From Hymenobacter norwichensis DSM 15439 (GTDB lineage: Bacteria; Bacteroidota; Bacteroidia; Cytophagales; Hymenobacteraceae): a stretch of DNA of 64,000 nucleotides. The stretch is taken from positions 434,001 through 498,000 of the forward strand of contig NZ_ATVL01000006.1 in NCBI RefSeq assembly GCF_000420705.1. The letters are read 5' to 3'. Positions 42,242 through 52,127 of the stretch are shown in pieces (position 1 is the stretch's first letter; each line of letters starts with the position of its first letter). Made by a program: the position numbers and the translations under genes. The notes under the pieces are model-generated. The model was not told the DNA's origin. It made no database searches and worked only from the letters and a program-made list of their open reading frames with translations.

Positions 42242-44386
42242 ATGGCTGTTAACAAAGACCTGCAATACCTCCGTAACATTGGGATTATGGCGCATATCGA
42301 CGCCGGTAAGACCACAACCTCGGAGCGCATTCTTTACTATACCGGTAAGACCCACAAAATCGGGGAAGTGCACGAAGGTGCTGCCACGATGGACTGGATG
42401 GAGCAGGAGCAGGAGCGTGGTATCACTATCACGTCGGCTGCTACTACTACATTCTGGAACTATCCTACTGACGCTCAAGGTGACCCTACGCCAGACACTC
42501 GTCAGTACAAAATCAATCTGATTGACACTCCTGGCCACGTTGACTTCACTGTAGAAGTTGAACGCTCCTTGCGGGTTCTCGACGGTGCTGTTGCTCTGTT
42601 CTGTGCCGTTTCGGGTGTAGAGCCGCAGTCGGAAACCGTATGGCGTCAGGCTGACAAGTACAAAGTGCCCCGCATCTGCTTCGTCAACAAGATGGACCGT
42701 GCTGGTGCTGACTTCTTCAAAGCCGTTAACGAAATCAAGGAGAAACTAGGTGCTAACCCAGTTCCTCTGCAGATTCCGATTGGTGCTGAAGATACCTTCA
42801 AAGGTGTTGTTGACCTGCTGACCGGTAAGGCTATCGTATGGGATGATGCCACGCAAGGCAAAGCCTACCACGAGATTCCAGTTCCCGAGGATCTGGTTGA
42901 CACCGTTGCTGAATGGCGTCAGAAGCTGGTGGAAAGCGTTGCTGAATACGACGAGGTTCTGTTGGAGAAATTCTTCGACGATCCAGACAGCATCACGCGC
43001 GAGGAAATGATGGTTGTTATTCGCAAAGCGGTTATCGACATGAAGTTCTCGCCTGTAATGTGCGGTTCAGCCTTCAAAAACAAAGGTGTTCAATCGATGC
43101 TCGACGGTGTAATGGCTTACTTGCCTTCGCCTCTCGACATGCCTGCTATCATCGGTACCAACCCCGATAATGGTGAGGAAATCGAGCGCCACCCCGACAA
43201 CGATGAGCCTTTCACCGCACTGGCGTTCAAAATTGCTACTGACCCCTTCGTAGGTCGTCTGTGCTTCTTCCGCTGCTACAGCGGAGTGCTAGATGCTGGT
43301 TCGTATGTTTTCAACAACCGTACGGGCAAAAAGGAGCGTATCTCGCGTTTGATGCAGATGCACTCCAACAAGCAGAACCCAATTGATAAAATCCAAGCTG
43401 GTGACATTGCTGCTGGTGTTGGTTTCAAAGACATCAAAACGGGTGACACGCTGACCGACGAGAAGTCGCGCATTGTGCTTGAGTCGATGTCGTTCCCTGA
43501 GCCAGTTATCGGCTATGCTATTGAGCCTAAAACTCAGGCTGACGTTGATAAAATGGGTATGGCTATCGCCAAACTTGTGGAAGAAGATCCTACACTCGTG
43601 GTACAGACTGACCCCGAGACGGGCCAGACCGTACTGAAAGGTATGGGTGAGCTTCACCTCGAAATCATCATCGACCGTATGCGTCGTGAATTCAAGGTGG
43701 AAATCAACCAGGGTGCTCCAATGGTAGCTTACAAAGAAGTTCTCACTAAAACGGTTGAACACCGTGAGACCTATAAGAAGCAGACCGGTGGTCGTGGTAA
43801 ATTCGGTGACATCGTATTCGAACTCGGTCCGAAACTGGTTGATCCAGAGAAGCCAGGTTTGGAGTTCGTGAACGACATCACGGGTGGTGTTATTCCTCGC
43901 GAATTCATCTCGCCAGTTCAGAAAGGTTTCGAAGAAGCCATGAAGAACGGTCCGTTGGCAGGCTTCCCTATCGAGGGCATGCGTGTACGTCTATACTTCG
44001 GTTCGTACCACGATGTTGACTCGGATGCTCTGTCGTTCGAACTCGCAGCTCGCGGTGGTTTCCGTGAAGCCGGTAAGAAAGCTGGTCCGAAATTGCTAGA
44101 GCCGATCATGGCTGTAGAAGTAGTTTCGCCAGACGAATACACCGGTCCGGTAACGGGTGACTTGAACCGTCGTCGCGGTATCATGAAAGGCATGGACACC
44201 AAAGGTGGTGCTCAGGTTATCAAGGCTGACGTTCCATTGTCGGAGCTGTTTGGCTACGTAACATCGTTGCGTACGATTTCTTCGGGCCGTGCTTCGGCTT
44301 CGCTGACTTTCTCGCACTACGATCAAGTGCCGCAAAACTTGGCCGAAGCCATCATCGCTAAGCAAAAGGGTAACTCCATTCGCTAA
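42242..44386 (+). CDS. fusA: Elongation factor G
   Basis: The 714-residue product translocates tRNA-mRNA and, with Frr, recycles ribosomes. G1 [10 protein letters not shown]3 DTPGH and G4 NKMD are intact; the C-terminal domain reads [19 protein letters not shown]. Full length. rpsJ follows after 20 bases. Confidence 0.98.
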   Translation: MAVNKDLQYLRNIGIMAHIDAGKTTTSERILYYTGKTHKIGEVHEGAATMDWMEQEQERGITITSAATTTFWNYPTDAQGDPTPDTRQYKINLIDTPGHVDFTVEVERSLRVLDGAVALFCAVSGVEPQSETVWRQADKYKVPRICFVNKMDRAGADFFKAVNEIKEKLGANPVPLQIPIGAEDTFKGVVDLLTGKAIVWDDATQGKAYHEIPVPEDLVDTVAEWRQKLVESVAEYDEVLLEKFFDDPDSITREEMMVVIRKAVIDMKFSPVMCGSAFKNKGVQSMLDGVMAYLPSPLDMPAIIGTNPDNGEEIERHPDNDEPFTALAFKIATDPFVGRLCFFRCYSGVLDAGSYVFNNRTGKKERISRLMQMHSNKQNPIDKIQAGDIAAGVGFKDIKTGDTLTDEKSRIVLESMSFPEPVIGYAIEPKTQADVDKMGMAIAKLVEEDPTLVVQTDPETGQTVLKGMGELHLEIIIDRMRREFKVEINQGAPMVAYKEVLTKTVEHRETYKKQTGGRGKFGDIVFELGPKLVDPEKPGLEFVNDITGGVIPREFISPVQKGFEEAMKNGPLAGFPIEGMRVRLYFGSYHDVDSDALSFELAARGGFREAGKKAGPKLLEPIMAVEVVSPDEYTGPVTGDLNRRRGIMKGMDTKGGAQVIKADVPLSELFGYVTSLRTISSGRASASLTFSHYDQVPQNLAEAIIAKQKGNSIR

Positions 44387-44406
44387 TCCGCTTTCACACA
44401 AAAGAC

Positions 44407-44712
44407 ATGAACCAGAAAATTCGCATCAAACTCAAATCCTACGACCACAACTTGGTGGACAAATCGTCGGAGAAGATCGTGAAGGCGGTGAAGGCTACGG
44501 GCGCTATCGTAAGCGGCCCCATTCCATTGCCGACCGACAAAGAGAAATTCACTGTTCTCCGTTCCCCTCACGTGAACAAGAAGTCGCGTGAGCAATTCCA
44601 GCTCTGCACGTACAAGCGTCTTGTTGATATCTATTCGACTTCGTCGAAGACCGTAGATGCACTGATGAAGCTTGAGTTGCCAAGTGGCGTTGACGTTGAA
44701 ATCAAAGTCTGA
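44407..44712 (+). CDS. rpsJ: 30S ribosomal protein S10
   Basis: The 101-residue product carries the S10 signature [21 protein letters not shown] and the NusE-type antitermination surface. It ends the str group: a terminator follows, so it is not read in one unit with rplC unless there is read-through. Confidence 0.97.
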   Translation: MNQKIRIKLKSYDHNLVDKSSEKIVKAVKATGAIVSGPIPLPTDKEKFTVLRSPHVNKKSREQFQLCTYKRLVDIYSTSSKTVDALMKLELPSGVDVEIKV

Positions 44713-44739
44713 GGACTGAGTTTGTCTACTAATTAGGTG

Positions 44740-44771
44740 ATACCCTACTGGCTTTCGAGTTAGTAGGGTAT
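44740..44771 (+). terminator. Terminator after rpsJ
   Basis: ATACCCTACT pairs with AGTAGGGTAT around a loop of about 12 bases, followed by TTTCTTTTA. Confidence 0.8.
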
Positions 44772-44905
44772 TTTCTTTTAAAACGTGGGAATGATTATCC
44801 ACTAAGCTTGGTTGGAAAACCCCAATTACCTGGCAGTAGCTAGCTCATTACTAAAGCACAGTTTTGAAGCTAAAGTCGTGACAGTGAAAATATTTAAGAA
44901 TGACG

Positions 44906-44937
44906 TTGTTAATTCTCGTAACAATTTCCTAGCTTTG
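44906..44937 (+). promoter_or_regulatory. Promoter of the rplC operon (TTG, 21 bases, TAGCTTTG)
   Basis: TTG at 44906-44908 and TAGCTTTG at 44930-44937. Transcription would start about 60 bases before rplC, ahead of a small hairpin. Confidence 0.7.
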
Positions 44938-44949
44938 CACTCCCATTAC

Positions 44950-44972
44950 GAAAACGCCACTCGGGCGTTTTC
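44950..44972 (+). terminator. Attenuator hairpin in the rplC leader
   Basis: GAAAACGCC (44950-44958) pairs with GGCGTTTTC (44964-44972), followed by TTCTGCGTCTTTT. It lies between the promoter and the rplC ATG, so it could control the whole operon. Confidence 0.65.
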
Positions 44973-45001
44973 TTCTGCGTCTTTTACTAAACAAAAACAG
45001 A

Positions 45002-45622
45002 ATGCCTGGCATCATCGGTAAAAAGATCGGTATGACAAGCCTCTTCACTCCGGACGGGAAAAACATCCCTTGCACGCTCATCGAAGCGGGTCCGTGCGTA
45101 GTGACGCAGGTTAAGACTACTGAGAAGGACGGCTACACTGCCATCCAGCTCGGGTACGGCGAGAAAAAAGCAAAGAACACCACCAAAGCATTGGCTGGTC
45201 ACTTCGCAAAAGCCGGTACTACCCCCAAGAAAAAACTAGTTGAGTTCCGCCTCGACGCAGAGTCTACGTACGCTGCTGGTGCTGAAATCAATGCTTCCCT
45301 CTTCGAGGAAGGCGAATTTGTTGACGTAGTAGGCACCTCGAAAGGCAAAGGCTTTCAGGGCGTTGTAAAGCGTTACAACTTTGCCGGTGTAGGCGGCCAG
45401 ACCCACGGTCAGCACAACCGTCTACGTCACCCTGGTTCTATCGGTGCCTGCTCGTGGCCTTCGCGCGTATTCAAAGGAATGCGCATGGGTGGCCGGATGG
45501 GTAACGACCGGGTGAAAGTGCAGAACCTGAAGGTGATGCGCGTGGTAGCCGACAAGAACCTCATCCTGGTGAGCGGTTCGATTCCCGGTGCCAAGAACTC
45601 TTTCGTGGTCCTGGAAAAATAA
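45002..45622 (+). CDS. rplC: 50S ribosomal protein L3
   Basis: The 206-residue product begins [15 protein letters not shown] and has the central loop [18 protein letters not shown] that reaches toward the peptidyl-transferase centre. Full length. First gene of the S10-type run; rplD starts 8 bases later. Confidence 0.97.
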   Translation: MPGIIGKKIGMTSLFTPDGKNIPCTLIEAGPCVVTQVKTTEKDGYTAIQLGYGEKKAKNTTKALAGHFAKAGTTPKKKLVEFRLDAESTYAAGAEINASLFEEGEFVDVVGTSKGKGFQGVVKRYNFAGVGGQTHGQHNRLRHPGSIGACSWPSRVFKGMRMGGRMGNDRVKVQNLKVMRVVADKNLILVSGSIPGAKNSFVVLEK

Positions 45623-45630
45623 CCTTGAAG

Positions 45631-46269
45631 ATGGAACTGTCAGTATATAACATCAAGGGTGAAGATACCGGTCGCAAGGTAACGCTGCCGGAAGCCGTAT
45701 TCGGCTTGGAGCCCAACGAGCACGTGATGTATCTCGACGTGAAGCAGTACTTGGCCAATCAGCGCCAGGGCACGCACAAGTCGAAGCAGCGCAATGAAGT
45801 GCACGGTACTACCAAGAAGCTGAAGAAGCAAAAAGGCACCGGTGGTGCTCGTGCCGGCAGCATGAAGTCGCCAGTATTCATCGGTGGCGGCCGTGTATTC
45901 GGTCCTGAGCCCCGTGACTACGGCTTCAAGCTCAACAAAAAAACAAAGCGTCTTGCTCGTCTGTCTGCTCTCTCGAGCTTGGCTAAAGACGGCAAAGTAG
46001 CCTTGGTAGAGAACATCACTCTGTCGGCTCCTAAGACCAAAGACTTCCTCAGCATCCTGAACGGCCTCAAGCTGAACAACGGCAAGAAGACGTTGCTGGT
46101 AACTGGTGAAGTAGACAAGAACGTAGTTCTGTCGGCTCGTAACATTCAGCGTGTAACCGTGGCTACGCCCGTTGCTCTGAACACCCACGACCTGTTGAAC
46201 ACGGACACGCTGCTGCTGTCAGAGGACGGCCTGAAGTCGTTGGAACAACTTTATACCGTCGCTGAGTAA
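45631..46269 (+). CDS. rplD: 50S ribosomal protein L4
   Basis: The 212-residue product has the exit-tunnel loop with KLKKQKGTGGARAGSMKSP and the C-terminal domain. The ATG at 45631 is preferred to a TTG two codons upstream. In many bacteria L4 represses the S10 operon; the hairpin before rplC is a candidate target. Its stop overlaps the rplW start by one base (TAATG). Confidence 0.96.
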   Translation: MELSVYNIKGEDTGRKVTLPEAVFGLEPNEHVMYLDVKQYLANQRQGTHKSKQRNEVHGTTKKLKKQKGTGGARAGSMKSPVFIGGGRVFGPEPRDYGFKLNKKTKRLARLSALSSLAKDGKVALVENITLSAPKTKDFLSILNGLKLNNGKKTLLVTGEVDKNVVLSARNIQRVTVATPVALNTHDLLNTDTLLLSEDGLKSLEQLYTVAE

Positions 46270-46556
46270 TGAGCACACTGAAGAAACCAATCGTGACCGA
46301 AAAGGCCACGGGCCTGAATGAAAAAGGCCAGTACGTTTTCGAAGTAGAGCGTACCGCGAATAAGGTTCAGATCAAGAAGGATATCGAGCAGTTCTATGGC
46401 GTAACGGTTGTTGGTATCAGCACCATGCGCACGAATGGTAAGATCAAATCTAAGTTCACGAAGGGTGGGTCCATCTCGGGCCGTCGCGCCCATGGCAAAA
46501 AAGCCGTCGTGACCGTGAAAGAAGGCGACGTTATCGACTTCTACAACGGCATCTAG
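46269..46556 (+). CDS. rplW: 50S ribosomal protein L23
   Basis: The 95-residue product sits at the tunnel exit and is a docking site for SRP and trigger factor. LKKPIVTEKATGL and FEVERTANKVQIKKDIEQFY are family features. Translationally coupled to rplD. Confidence 0.96.
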   Translation: MSTLKKPIVTEKATGLNEKGQYVFEVERTANKVQIKKDIEQFYGVTVVGISTMRTNGKIKSKFTKGGSISGRRAHGKKAVVTVKEGDVIDFYNGI

Positions 46557-46599
46557 CCTCGCGCCCTTTCTGCAAAAGAGCATAATCTAAGCAAGAGTA

Positions 46600-47427
46600 A
46601 TGGCACTCAAACAACTAAGACCAACATCACCGGGTCAGCGCTTCCGTATCGCCCCGACGTTCGACGAAATCACGACGTCGACGCCAGAGAAGTCGCTGTT
46701 GGCACCCATGAAAAACTCCGGTGGCCGCAACAACTCTGGTAAAATGTCTAACCGCTACATCGGTGGTGGACACAAAGCCAAGTATCGTATCGTTGACTTC
46801 AAGCGTGACAAGGCCAGCGTGCCTGCCACAGTGAAGACCATCGAGTACGATCCAAACCGCACGGCTCGTATCGCCTTGCTTCAGTACGCCGATGGCGAAA
46901 AGCGCTATATCATTGCGCCCGCCGGTGTTGAAGTAGGTCGCACGGTTGTATCGGGTTCGGGTGTTGCGCCGGAAGTAGGCAATGCATTGCCGCTCCGCGA
47001 AATCCCACTAGGTACTATTGTTCACAACATCGAGCTGATGCCTGGTGCTGGTGCAGCAATGGCCCGCTCGGCTGGCACGTACGCTCAGCTCGTAGCCCGT
47101 GAAGACAAGTACGCCACTCTGAAACTGCCTTCCGGTGAAATGCGCATGGTTCTCGTAACCTGCATGGCTACTGTTGGTACCGTATCGAATGGTGACCACA
47201 TGAACGTACGTCTCGGTAAAGCCGGTCGTAACCGTTGGTTAGGTCGTCGTCCGCGCGTTCGTGGTGTTGCAATGAACCCTGTTGACCACCCAATGGGTGG
47301 TGGTGAAGGTAAATCGTCGGGTGGTCACCCACGTAGCCGTAACGGTATCTTCGCTAAAGGTCAGAAGACCCGCAACAAGAATAAGTACTCAGAGCAGCTC
47401 ATCGTTAATCGCAAAGGCAAGAAATAA
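46600..47427 (+). CDS. rplB: 50S ribosomal protein L2
   Basis: The 275-residue product binds 23S rRNA near the peptidyl-transferase centre. The conserved [21 protein letters not shown] motif, holding the essential His, is intact. Confidence 0.98.
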   Translation: MALKQLRPTSPGQRFRIAPTFDEITTSTPEKSLLAPMKNSGGRNNSGKMSNRYIGGGHKAKYRIVDFKRDKASVPATVKTIEYDPNRTARIALLQYADGEKRYIIAPAGVEVGRTVVSGSGVAPEVGNALPLREIPLGTIVHNIELMPGAGAAMARSAGTYAQLVAREDKYATLKLPSGEMRMVLVTCMATVGTVSNGDHMNVRLGKAGRNRWLGRRPRVRGVAMNPVDHPMGGGEGKSSGGHPRSRNGIFAKGQKTRNKNKYSEQLIVNRKGKK

Positions 47428-47430
47428 CCA

Positions 47431-47709
47431 ATGGCACGTTCACTAAAAAAAGGGCCGTACATTGACTTCCGGCTCGAGAAAAAAGTAACGACGATGGAAG
47501 AATCGGGCAAAAAGGCTGTCATCAAGACTTGGTCGCGCCGCTCGATGATCTCTCCAGACTTCGTTAGCCACACCTTCGCGGTGCACAATGGCAATAAATT
47601 CATCCCGGTATACGTGACCGAAAACATGGTCGGTCATAAGCTCGGCGAGTTCGCACCAACGCGCAACTTCCGTGGCCACGTAGCCAAGAAAGATAAAGGC
47701 AAACGCTAA
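47431..47709 (+). CDS. rpsS: 30S ribosomal protein S19
   Basis: The 92-residue product binds S13 in the 30S head. [12 protein letters not shown] and [16 protein letters not shown] are signature stretches. It begins 3 bases after rplB. Confidence 0.97.
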   Translation: MARSLKKGPYIDFRLEKKVTTMEESGKKAVIKTWSRRSMISPDFVSHTFAVHNGNKFIPVYVTENMVGHKLGEFAPTRNFRGHVAKKDKGKR

Positions 47710-47710
47710 G

Positions 47711-48178
47711 ATGGAAGCAAGAGCTAAACTAAGTAATGTTCCTACCTCGCCGCGCAAAATGCGCTTGGTAGCCGACATGGTACGTGGTCAGAAAGTGACC
47801 CGCGCCTTGGGCTTGCTGAAATTCGAAGCCAACTCAGGTGCCGAGCGTATCGAGAAACTGTTGCTTTCGGCTTTGGCCAACTGGCAGCAGAAAAACGAAG
47901 ACGAGCGCATCGAGGATGCTAACCTCTATATCAAGGAGATTTTCGTGGACGAAGGACGTCAGTTGAAGCGTCTGCGTCCTGCTCCTCAGGGTCGTGGTCA
48001 CCGCATCCGCAAGCGTAGCAACCACGTCACTCTTGTGATTGACGCAAAAGTTGAGCGCATCGGGAGCAAAGCAGCTATCGAAGCTGTTGCTGCTACAACT
48101 ACTGAAGGCAAAGCCACGAAAACCCGTCGTAGCTCAGCCAAGAAATCCACTGAAACTACGGCTCAAGCCTCCGCATAA
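47711..48178 (+). CDS. rplV: 50S ribosomal protein L22
   Basis: The 155-residue product has the tunnel hairpin ([19 protein letters not shown]). A C-terminal extension of about 40 residues is rich in Ala, Thr, Lys and Ser ([22 protein letters not shown]) and exceeds the usual length of around 115. It starts 1 base after rpsS and ends 5 bases before rpsC. Confidence 0.95.
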   Translation: MEARAKLSNVPTSPRKMRLVADMVRGQKVTRALGLLKFEANSGAERIEKLLLSALANWQQKNEDERIEDANLYIKEIFVDEGRQLKRLRPAPQGRGHRIRKRSNHVTLVIDAKVERIGSKAAIEAVAATTTEGKATKTRRSSAKKSTETTAQASA

Positions 48179-48183
48179 GCACT

Positions 48184-49065
48184 ATGGGACAGAAAGTAAA
48201 TCCGGTTGGCTTCCGTCTAGGCGTCATCAAAGGATGGGACTCGAACTGGTACGGCGGCAAGGACTTTGCCGACAAGCTAGTTGAGGACGAAAAAATCCGC
48301 AAATATATTCTCGCTCGTATCCCGAAAGGTGGCATTAGCCGCATCGTTATCGAGCGTACCCTCAAGCGTATCACCATTACTATCAACACGGCTCGTCCGG
48401 GTGTGGTAATTGGTAAAGGTGGCGCTGAGGTTGATAAGATCAAGGACGAGCTGAAGCAAATCACCAGCAAAGACGTTCAGATCAACATCTTCGAAATCAA
48501 GCGTCCAGAACTTGATGCCAAGCTGGTAGGTGAGAGCATTGCTCAGCAGCTCCAGGCTCGTATCTCGTTCCGTCGCGCTATGAAGATGTCTATCCAGGCT
48601 GCAATGCGTGTTGGTGCCGAAGGCATCAAGATTCAGTGCGGTGGCCGTTTGGGTGGTGCTGAAATTGCCCGTTCCGAGCAATACAAAGAAGGTCGTACGC
48701 CGTTGCACACGTTGCGCGCTGATATCGACTACGCTTTGTCGGAAGCTCAGACCGTATATGGTAAAATCGGCATCAAGGTGTGGGTAATGCGTGGTGAAGT
48801 GTTCGGCAAGCCCGACCTCTCCCCGAATCAGGTTCCTGCTAACCAAGGCAACGAGACGCGCGGTGGCAACGACCGTGGCCCACGCGGTGAGCGTGGCGAC
48901 CGTGGCGGTGACCGTGGCCCACGTCGTGACCGGGGTGGCGACCGTGGCGGTGAAAACCGCGGCGGTGGCGCTGGTGACAACCGTGGTGGTGCTAACGCTG
49001 GCCCACGTCGTAACGGTCCTGCCGGTGGTGGCAACCGTGGTGGCGGTGGTGCTCCACGTCGCTAG
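48184..49065 (+). CDS. rpsC: 30S ribosomal protein S3 with RGG-like C-terminal tail
   Basis: The 293-residue product has the normal S3 body (residues 1-215; KH motif VIGKGG at 75-80, then [15 protein letters not shown]). Residues 221-293 form a disordered Gly/Arg/Asp/Asn tail with many RGG, DRGG and NRGG units. Most bacterial S3 proteins are about 210-240 residues. The body lines the mRNA entry channel. The tail could bind RNA there; its repeats at DNA level (GACCGTGGCGGT) suggest expansion. Confidence 0.96.
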   Translation: MGQKVNPVGFRLGVIKGWDSNWYGGKDFADKLVEDEKIRKYILARIPKGGISRIVIERTLKRITITINTARPGVVIGKGGAEVDKIKDELKQITSKDVQINIFEIKRPELDAKLVGESIAQQLQARISFRRAMKMSIQAAMRVGAEGIKIQCGGRLGGAEIARSEQYKEGRTPLHTLRADIDYALSEAQTVYGKIGIKVWVMRGEVFGKPDLSPNQVPANQGNETRGGNDRGPRGERGDRGGDRGPRRDRGGDRGGENRGGGAGDNRGGANAGPRRNGPAGGGNRGGGGAPRR

Positions 49066-49102
49066 TCTTTTTCCTTCTTCTGAATTTCAATTTTAATAAC
49101 TC

Positions 49103-49528
49103 ATGTTACAACCGAAAAGGACCAAGTATCGCAAGATGCAAAAGGGTCGCGTGACAGGTCTCGCCTTCCGCGGCAGCTCCATAGACTTCGGTTCCTTCGC
49201 TATCAAATCGTTGGAAGTGGCTTGGATTACGGCTCGCCAGATTGAGGCTGCTCGTATCGCCATGACCCGCGCAATGAAACGTGAAGGGCAAGTATGGATC
49301 CGTATTTTCCCAGACAAGCCAATTACCAAGAAGCCTGCTGAAGTGCGAATGGGTAAGGGTAAAGGTTCGCCCGAGTATTGGGTAGCCTGCGTGAAGCCTG
49401 GTACTATCATGTTTGAATCGGACGGCGTATCGCTGGAAGTGGCTCAGGAGTCGCTCCGTCTGGCTGCTCAGAAGTTGCCAGTTCGGACTCAGTTTGTTGT
49501 TCGTCGCGACTACGTAGAAAGCAAGTAA
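49103..49528 (+). CDS. rplP: 50S ribosomal protein L16
   Basis: The 141-residue product has [16 protein letters not shown] and [19 protein letters not shown], as in the family. It lies near the A site of the 50S subunit. It ends 1 base before rpmC. Confidence 0.97.
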   Translation: MLQPKRTKYRKMQKGRVTGLAFRGSSIDFGSFAIKSLEVAWITARQIEAARIAMTRAMKREGQVWIRIFPDKPITKKPAEVRMGKGKGSPEYWVACVKPGTIMFESDGVSLEVAQESLRLAAQKLPVRTQFVVRRDYVESK

Positions 49529-49529
49529 G

Positions 49530-49742
49530 ATGAAGAACACTGAAATCCTGGCCCTCTCGGATGAGGCCCTGAACGAACAAATTAAGACCGAAAAAGCCAA
49601 TGGCCAGTCGCTGCGTTTCGCGCACGCTATTTCTCCATTGGAAAATCCAGGTCGTTTGAAAACTAGCCGCAAGAACGTCGCCCGTTTGCTGACTGAGCAG
49701 ACCCGTCGGAAGAACGAGCAGGCTACTAAAACTGCTAACTAA
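49530..49742 (+). CDS. rpmC: 50S ribosomal protein L29
   Basis: The 70-residue helical product contacts L23 at the tunnel exit. [12 protein letters not shown] and the C-terminal [14 protein letters not shown] fit the family. Confidence 0.93.
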   Translation: MKNTEILALSDEALNEQIKTEKANGQSLRFAHAISPLENPGRLKTSRKNVARLLTEQTRRKNEQATKTAN

Positions 49743-49744
49743 CG

Positions 49745-50035
49745 ATGGCAAGCAACGAAGAGCAGCAGGCAACATCCGCCGTTGAGCGGAATCTGCGCAA
49801 AGAAATCATCGGGCGCGTGACCTCCGCTAAGATGGACAAGTCCATCACTGTAATAGTGGAGAGCAAAATGAAACACCCGATCTACGGTAAGTTCGTTACC
49901 AAGTCGACCAAGTTCATGGCTCATGACGAGAATAACGAATGTGGCGAAGGCGATACTGTTCGCATCATGGGCACCCGCCCGTTGAGCAAGAACAAGCGCT
50001 GGAGATTGGTTGAAATTGTAGAACGCGCCAAGTAA
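49745..50035 (+). CDS. rpsQ: 30S ribosomal protein S17
   Basis: The 96-residue OB-fold product has [19 protein letters not shown] and [19 protein letters not shown]. It begins 2 bases after rpmC and ends 1 base before rplN. Confidence 0.96.
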   Translation: MASNEEQQATSAVERNLRKEIIGRVTSAKMDKSITVIVESKMKHPIYGKFVTKSTKFMAHDENNECGEGDTVRIMGTRPLSKNKRWRLVEIVERAK

Positions 50036-50036
50036 G

Positions 50037-50405
50037 ATGATACAGCAAGAATCCCGTCTGACCGTCGCTGATAACAGCGGCGCCAAAGAAGTTCTCTGCA
50101 TTCGTGTCCTCGGTGGCACGGGCAAGAAATACGCCAGCGTAGGCGACAAGATTGTAGTTGCAATCAAGTCGGCTATCCCTTCTGGTAACGCTAAAAAAGG
50201 CACTGTATCAAAAGCAGTTGTAGTTCGCACGAAGAAAGAGATTCGTCGCAAAGACGGCTCTTATATTCGTTTCGACGACAACGCTGCGGTACTGCTCAAC
50301 AACAACGATGAGCCCCGCGGTACCCGCATCTTCGGCCCAGTGGCCCGCGAACTGCGCGAGAAGCAGTTCATGAAGATTGTTTCGCTCGCTCCTGAAGTTC
50401 TCTAA
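50037..50405 (+). CDS. rplN: 50S ribosomal protein L14
   Basis: The 122-residue product ([18 protein letters not shown]) lies at the subunit interface. [15 protein letters not shown] is the C-terminal signature. Confidence 0.97.
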   Translation: MIQQESRLTVADNSGAKEVLCIRVLGGTGKKYASVGDKIVVAIKSAIPSGNAKKGTVSKAVVVRTKKEIRRKDGSYIRFDDNAAVLLNNNDEPRGTRIFGPVARELREKQFMKIVSLAPEVL

Positions 50406-50408
50406 GCA

Positions 50409-50675
50409 ATGGCAACGAAGACCAAAGACAAAAAGCCTGCGAAACTGCACGTGAAAACTGGTGATACCGTTTTGGTTATCGCCGGCGATGAAAAAGGCAA
50501 AACCGGCGTTATTAAGTCGGTGAACCGCACCACGGAGCGTGTTATCGTAGAAGGCCTGAACCTGGTAACTAAGCACAATAAACCAAGTGCGAAGAACCCA
50601 CAGGGCGGCATCACCAAGATCGAAGCTGGTATTCACGTGAGCAACGTGAAAGCAGTGGAAGCTCCAAAAGCCTAA
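50409..50675 (+). CDS. rplX: 50S ribosomal protein L24
   Basis: The 88-residue product has the KOW motif (KTGDTVLVIAGDEKGKTGVI) and the NLVTKH segment. It is shorter than the usual 100 or more residues; the C-terminus is trimmed after HVSNVKAVEAPKA. It is an assembly initiator for 23S rRNA. Confidence 0.95.
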   Translation: MATKTKDKKPAKLHVKTGDTVLVIAGDEKGKTGVIKSVNRTTERVIVEGLNLVTKHNKPSAKNPQGGITKIEAGIHVSNVKAVEAPKA

Positions 50676-50690
50676 TTCGGTACGACGACA

Positions 50691-51248
50691 ATGGCACGAC
50701 TCAAAGAGAAATATAATAAGGAAGTAATACCAGCGCTCCAGGAGAAATTCCAGTTCAAGAGCATCATGCAGGTTCCACGCATCACCAAGATCTGCATTAA
50801 CCGCGGTATTGGTGCTGCCGTAGCCGATAAGAAGCTGGTGGACAATGGTGTGGATGAGCTGTCGACCATCACTGGTCAGAAAGCTGTTCCAACCATCGCC
50901 AAGCGTTCGGTTTCGAACTTTAAGCTGCGTGAAGGGATGCCAATTGGCGCCCGTGTAACGTTGCGCGGTGAGCGGATGTATGAGTTTATGGATCGTCTTT
51001 TGACGGTTGCTCTACCCCGCGTACGTGACTTCAAAGGCATCAACGATAAGGGCTTTGACGGCCGTGGTAACTATACCTTGGGCGTTAAGGAGCAAATTAT
51101 CTTCCCTGAGATTTCGATCGATAAGATCAAGTCGATTTCGGGTATGGATATTACTTTCGTAACGAGCGCCGAAAACGACGAGCAGAGCTATGAGCTTCTC
51201 AAAGCTTTCGGTATGCCTTTCGCTAACGCCAAGAAACAAAACGACTAA
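50691..51248 (+). CDS. rplE: 50S ribosomal protein L5
   Basis: The 185-residue product binds 5S r[35 protein letters not shown] and [10 protein letters not shown] are family stretches. Its stop overlaps the rpsN start by one base (TAATG). Confidence 0.97.
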   Translation: MARLKEKYNKEVIPALQEKFQFKSIMQVPRITKICINRGIGAAVADKKLVDNGVDELSTITGQKAVPTIAKRSVSNFKLREGMPIGARVTLRGERMYEFMDRLLTVALPRVRDFKGINDKGFDGRGNYTLGVKEQIIFPEISIDKIKSISGMDITFVTSAENDEQSYELLKAFGMPFANAKKQND

Positions 51249-51517
51249 TGGCTAAGGAATCAGCAAAAGCAAGAGCGCGCAAGCGCATCGCTCTGGTTGC
51301 CCGTTACGCCGAGAAGCGCAAGGCGCTGAAGGCTGCTGGTGACTACGAAGGTTTGGACAAGTTGCCCCGTGACTCTTCGCCTGTGCGTCTGCACAACCGC
51401 GACTTAATCGACGGCCGTCCTCGTGGTTATATGCGTAAGTTTGGCATCAGCCGTGTACGCTTCCGCGAAATGGCGTTGGCAGGTAAGATCCCCGGCGTAA
51501 CAAAGTCCAGCTGGTAA
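51248..51517 (+). CDS. rpsN: 30S ribosomal protein S14 (zinc-free form)
   Basis: The 89-residue product is the long, Cys-less (C-) form of S14; [20 protein letters not shown] is typical. No zinc ligands remain. It ends the first part of the series: a hairpin, a second hairpin and a new promoter follow. Confidence 0.96.
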   Translation: MAKESAKARARKRIALVARYAEKRKALKAAGDYEGLDKLPRDSSPVRLHNRDLIDGRPRGYMRKFGISRVRFREMALAGKIPGVTKSSW

Positions 51518-51527
51518 TTTGTTACCT

Positions 51528-51556
51528 ATTGCTTCTTAGCTTTTGCTAGAAGCAAT
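51528..51556 (+). terminator. Hairpin after rpsN
   Basis: ATTGCTTCTTAGC (51528-51540) pairs with GCTAGAAGCAAT (51545-51556) with one bulged base. No T-run follows, so it may stabilise the 3' end instead. Confidence 0.5.
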
Positions 51557-51624
51557 GATACTTGGCAGGTTGCCGAGAGAAACCATTGGCCGTTCCCGCA
51601 AAGACGAGCCAAGAAGTCTTAAAC

Positions 51625-51664
51625 GAAAATTTCACTGTCGTCTTTCGGCGGCAGTGAAATTTTC
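51625..51664 (+). terminator. Long hairpin overlapping the rpsH promoter
   Basis: GAAAATTTCACTGTCG (51625-51640) pairs with CGGCAGTGAAATTTTC (51649-51664) over 16 bp with one wobble and an 8-base loop. Confidence 0.7.
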
Positions 51665-51673
51665 ATATCTTTG
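51643..51673 (+). promoter_or_regulatory. Internal promoter for rpsH and downstream genes (TTTC, 19 bases, TATCTTTG)
   Basis: TATCTTTG at 51666-51673 starts two bases after the hairpin. TTTC at 51643-51646, in the hairpin loop, is a near-consensus -33 with a 19-base spacer. Confidence 0.7.
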
Positions 51674-51712
51674 CGGCTCCCTAAAAAAGGGCGCCTCTTT
51701 TTTTACCCTGAA

Positions 51713-52111
51713 ATGAACACAGATCCAATTGCCGATTACCTGACCCGGGTGCGCAATGCCATCAAGGCAAACCACCGGGTAGTAGAGATTCCGGCCAGCA
51801 ACATCAAGAAGGAAATTACGAAGGTGCTCTACAAAAAGGGCTACATTCAGAGCTACCGTTTTGATGATGCTGCAGTACAAGGCACGATCAAAATCGCGCT
51901 GAAGTATAACCCTGCTACCAAGCAGCCTGCCATTACGAAGCTGGAGCGCATAAGCTCACCTGGTTTGCGTACTTACGCAGCCGTTGACAACATGCCCCGC
52001 GTATTGAGCGGTCTGGGTATTGCTATCCTCTCTACTTCGAAAGGGGTAATGACGGAAAAAGAAGCTAAAGCCGAGAACGTGGGCGGCGAAGTGCTGTGCT
52101 ACGTTTACTAA
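51713..52111 (+). CDS. rpsH: 30S ribosomal protein S8
   Basis: The 132-residue product starts at the ATG at 51713 (MNTDPIADYLTRVRNA) after the internal promoter; the longer upstream frame is untranslated leader. It binds the central domain of 16S rRNA and in other bacteria represses the spc operon. STSKGVMTEKEAK is the C-terminal signature. Confidence 0.96.
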   Translation: MNTDPIADYLTRVRNAIKANHRVVEIPASNIKKEITKVLYKKGYIQSYRFDDAAVQGTIKIALKYNPATKQPAITKLERISSPGLRTYAAVDNMPRVLSGLGIAILSTSKGVMTEKEAKAENVGGEVLCYVY

Positions 52112-52127
52112 TCGACAAGAACTAGAT

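Noticed and set aside
44812..45021. 69-codon frame upstream of rplC
   Set aside because: It spans the promoter and attenuator and overlaps the rplC start; no homology.
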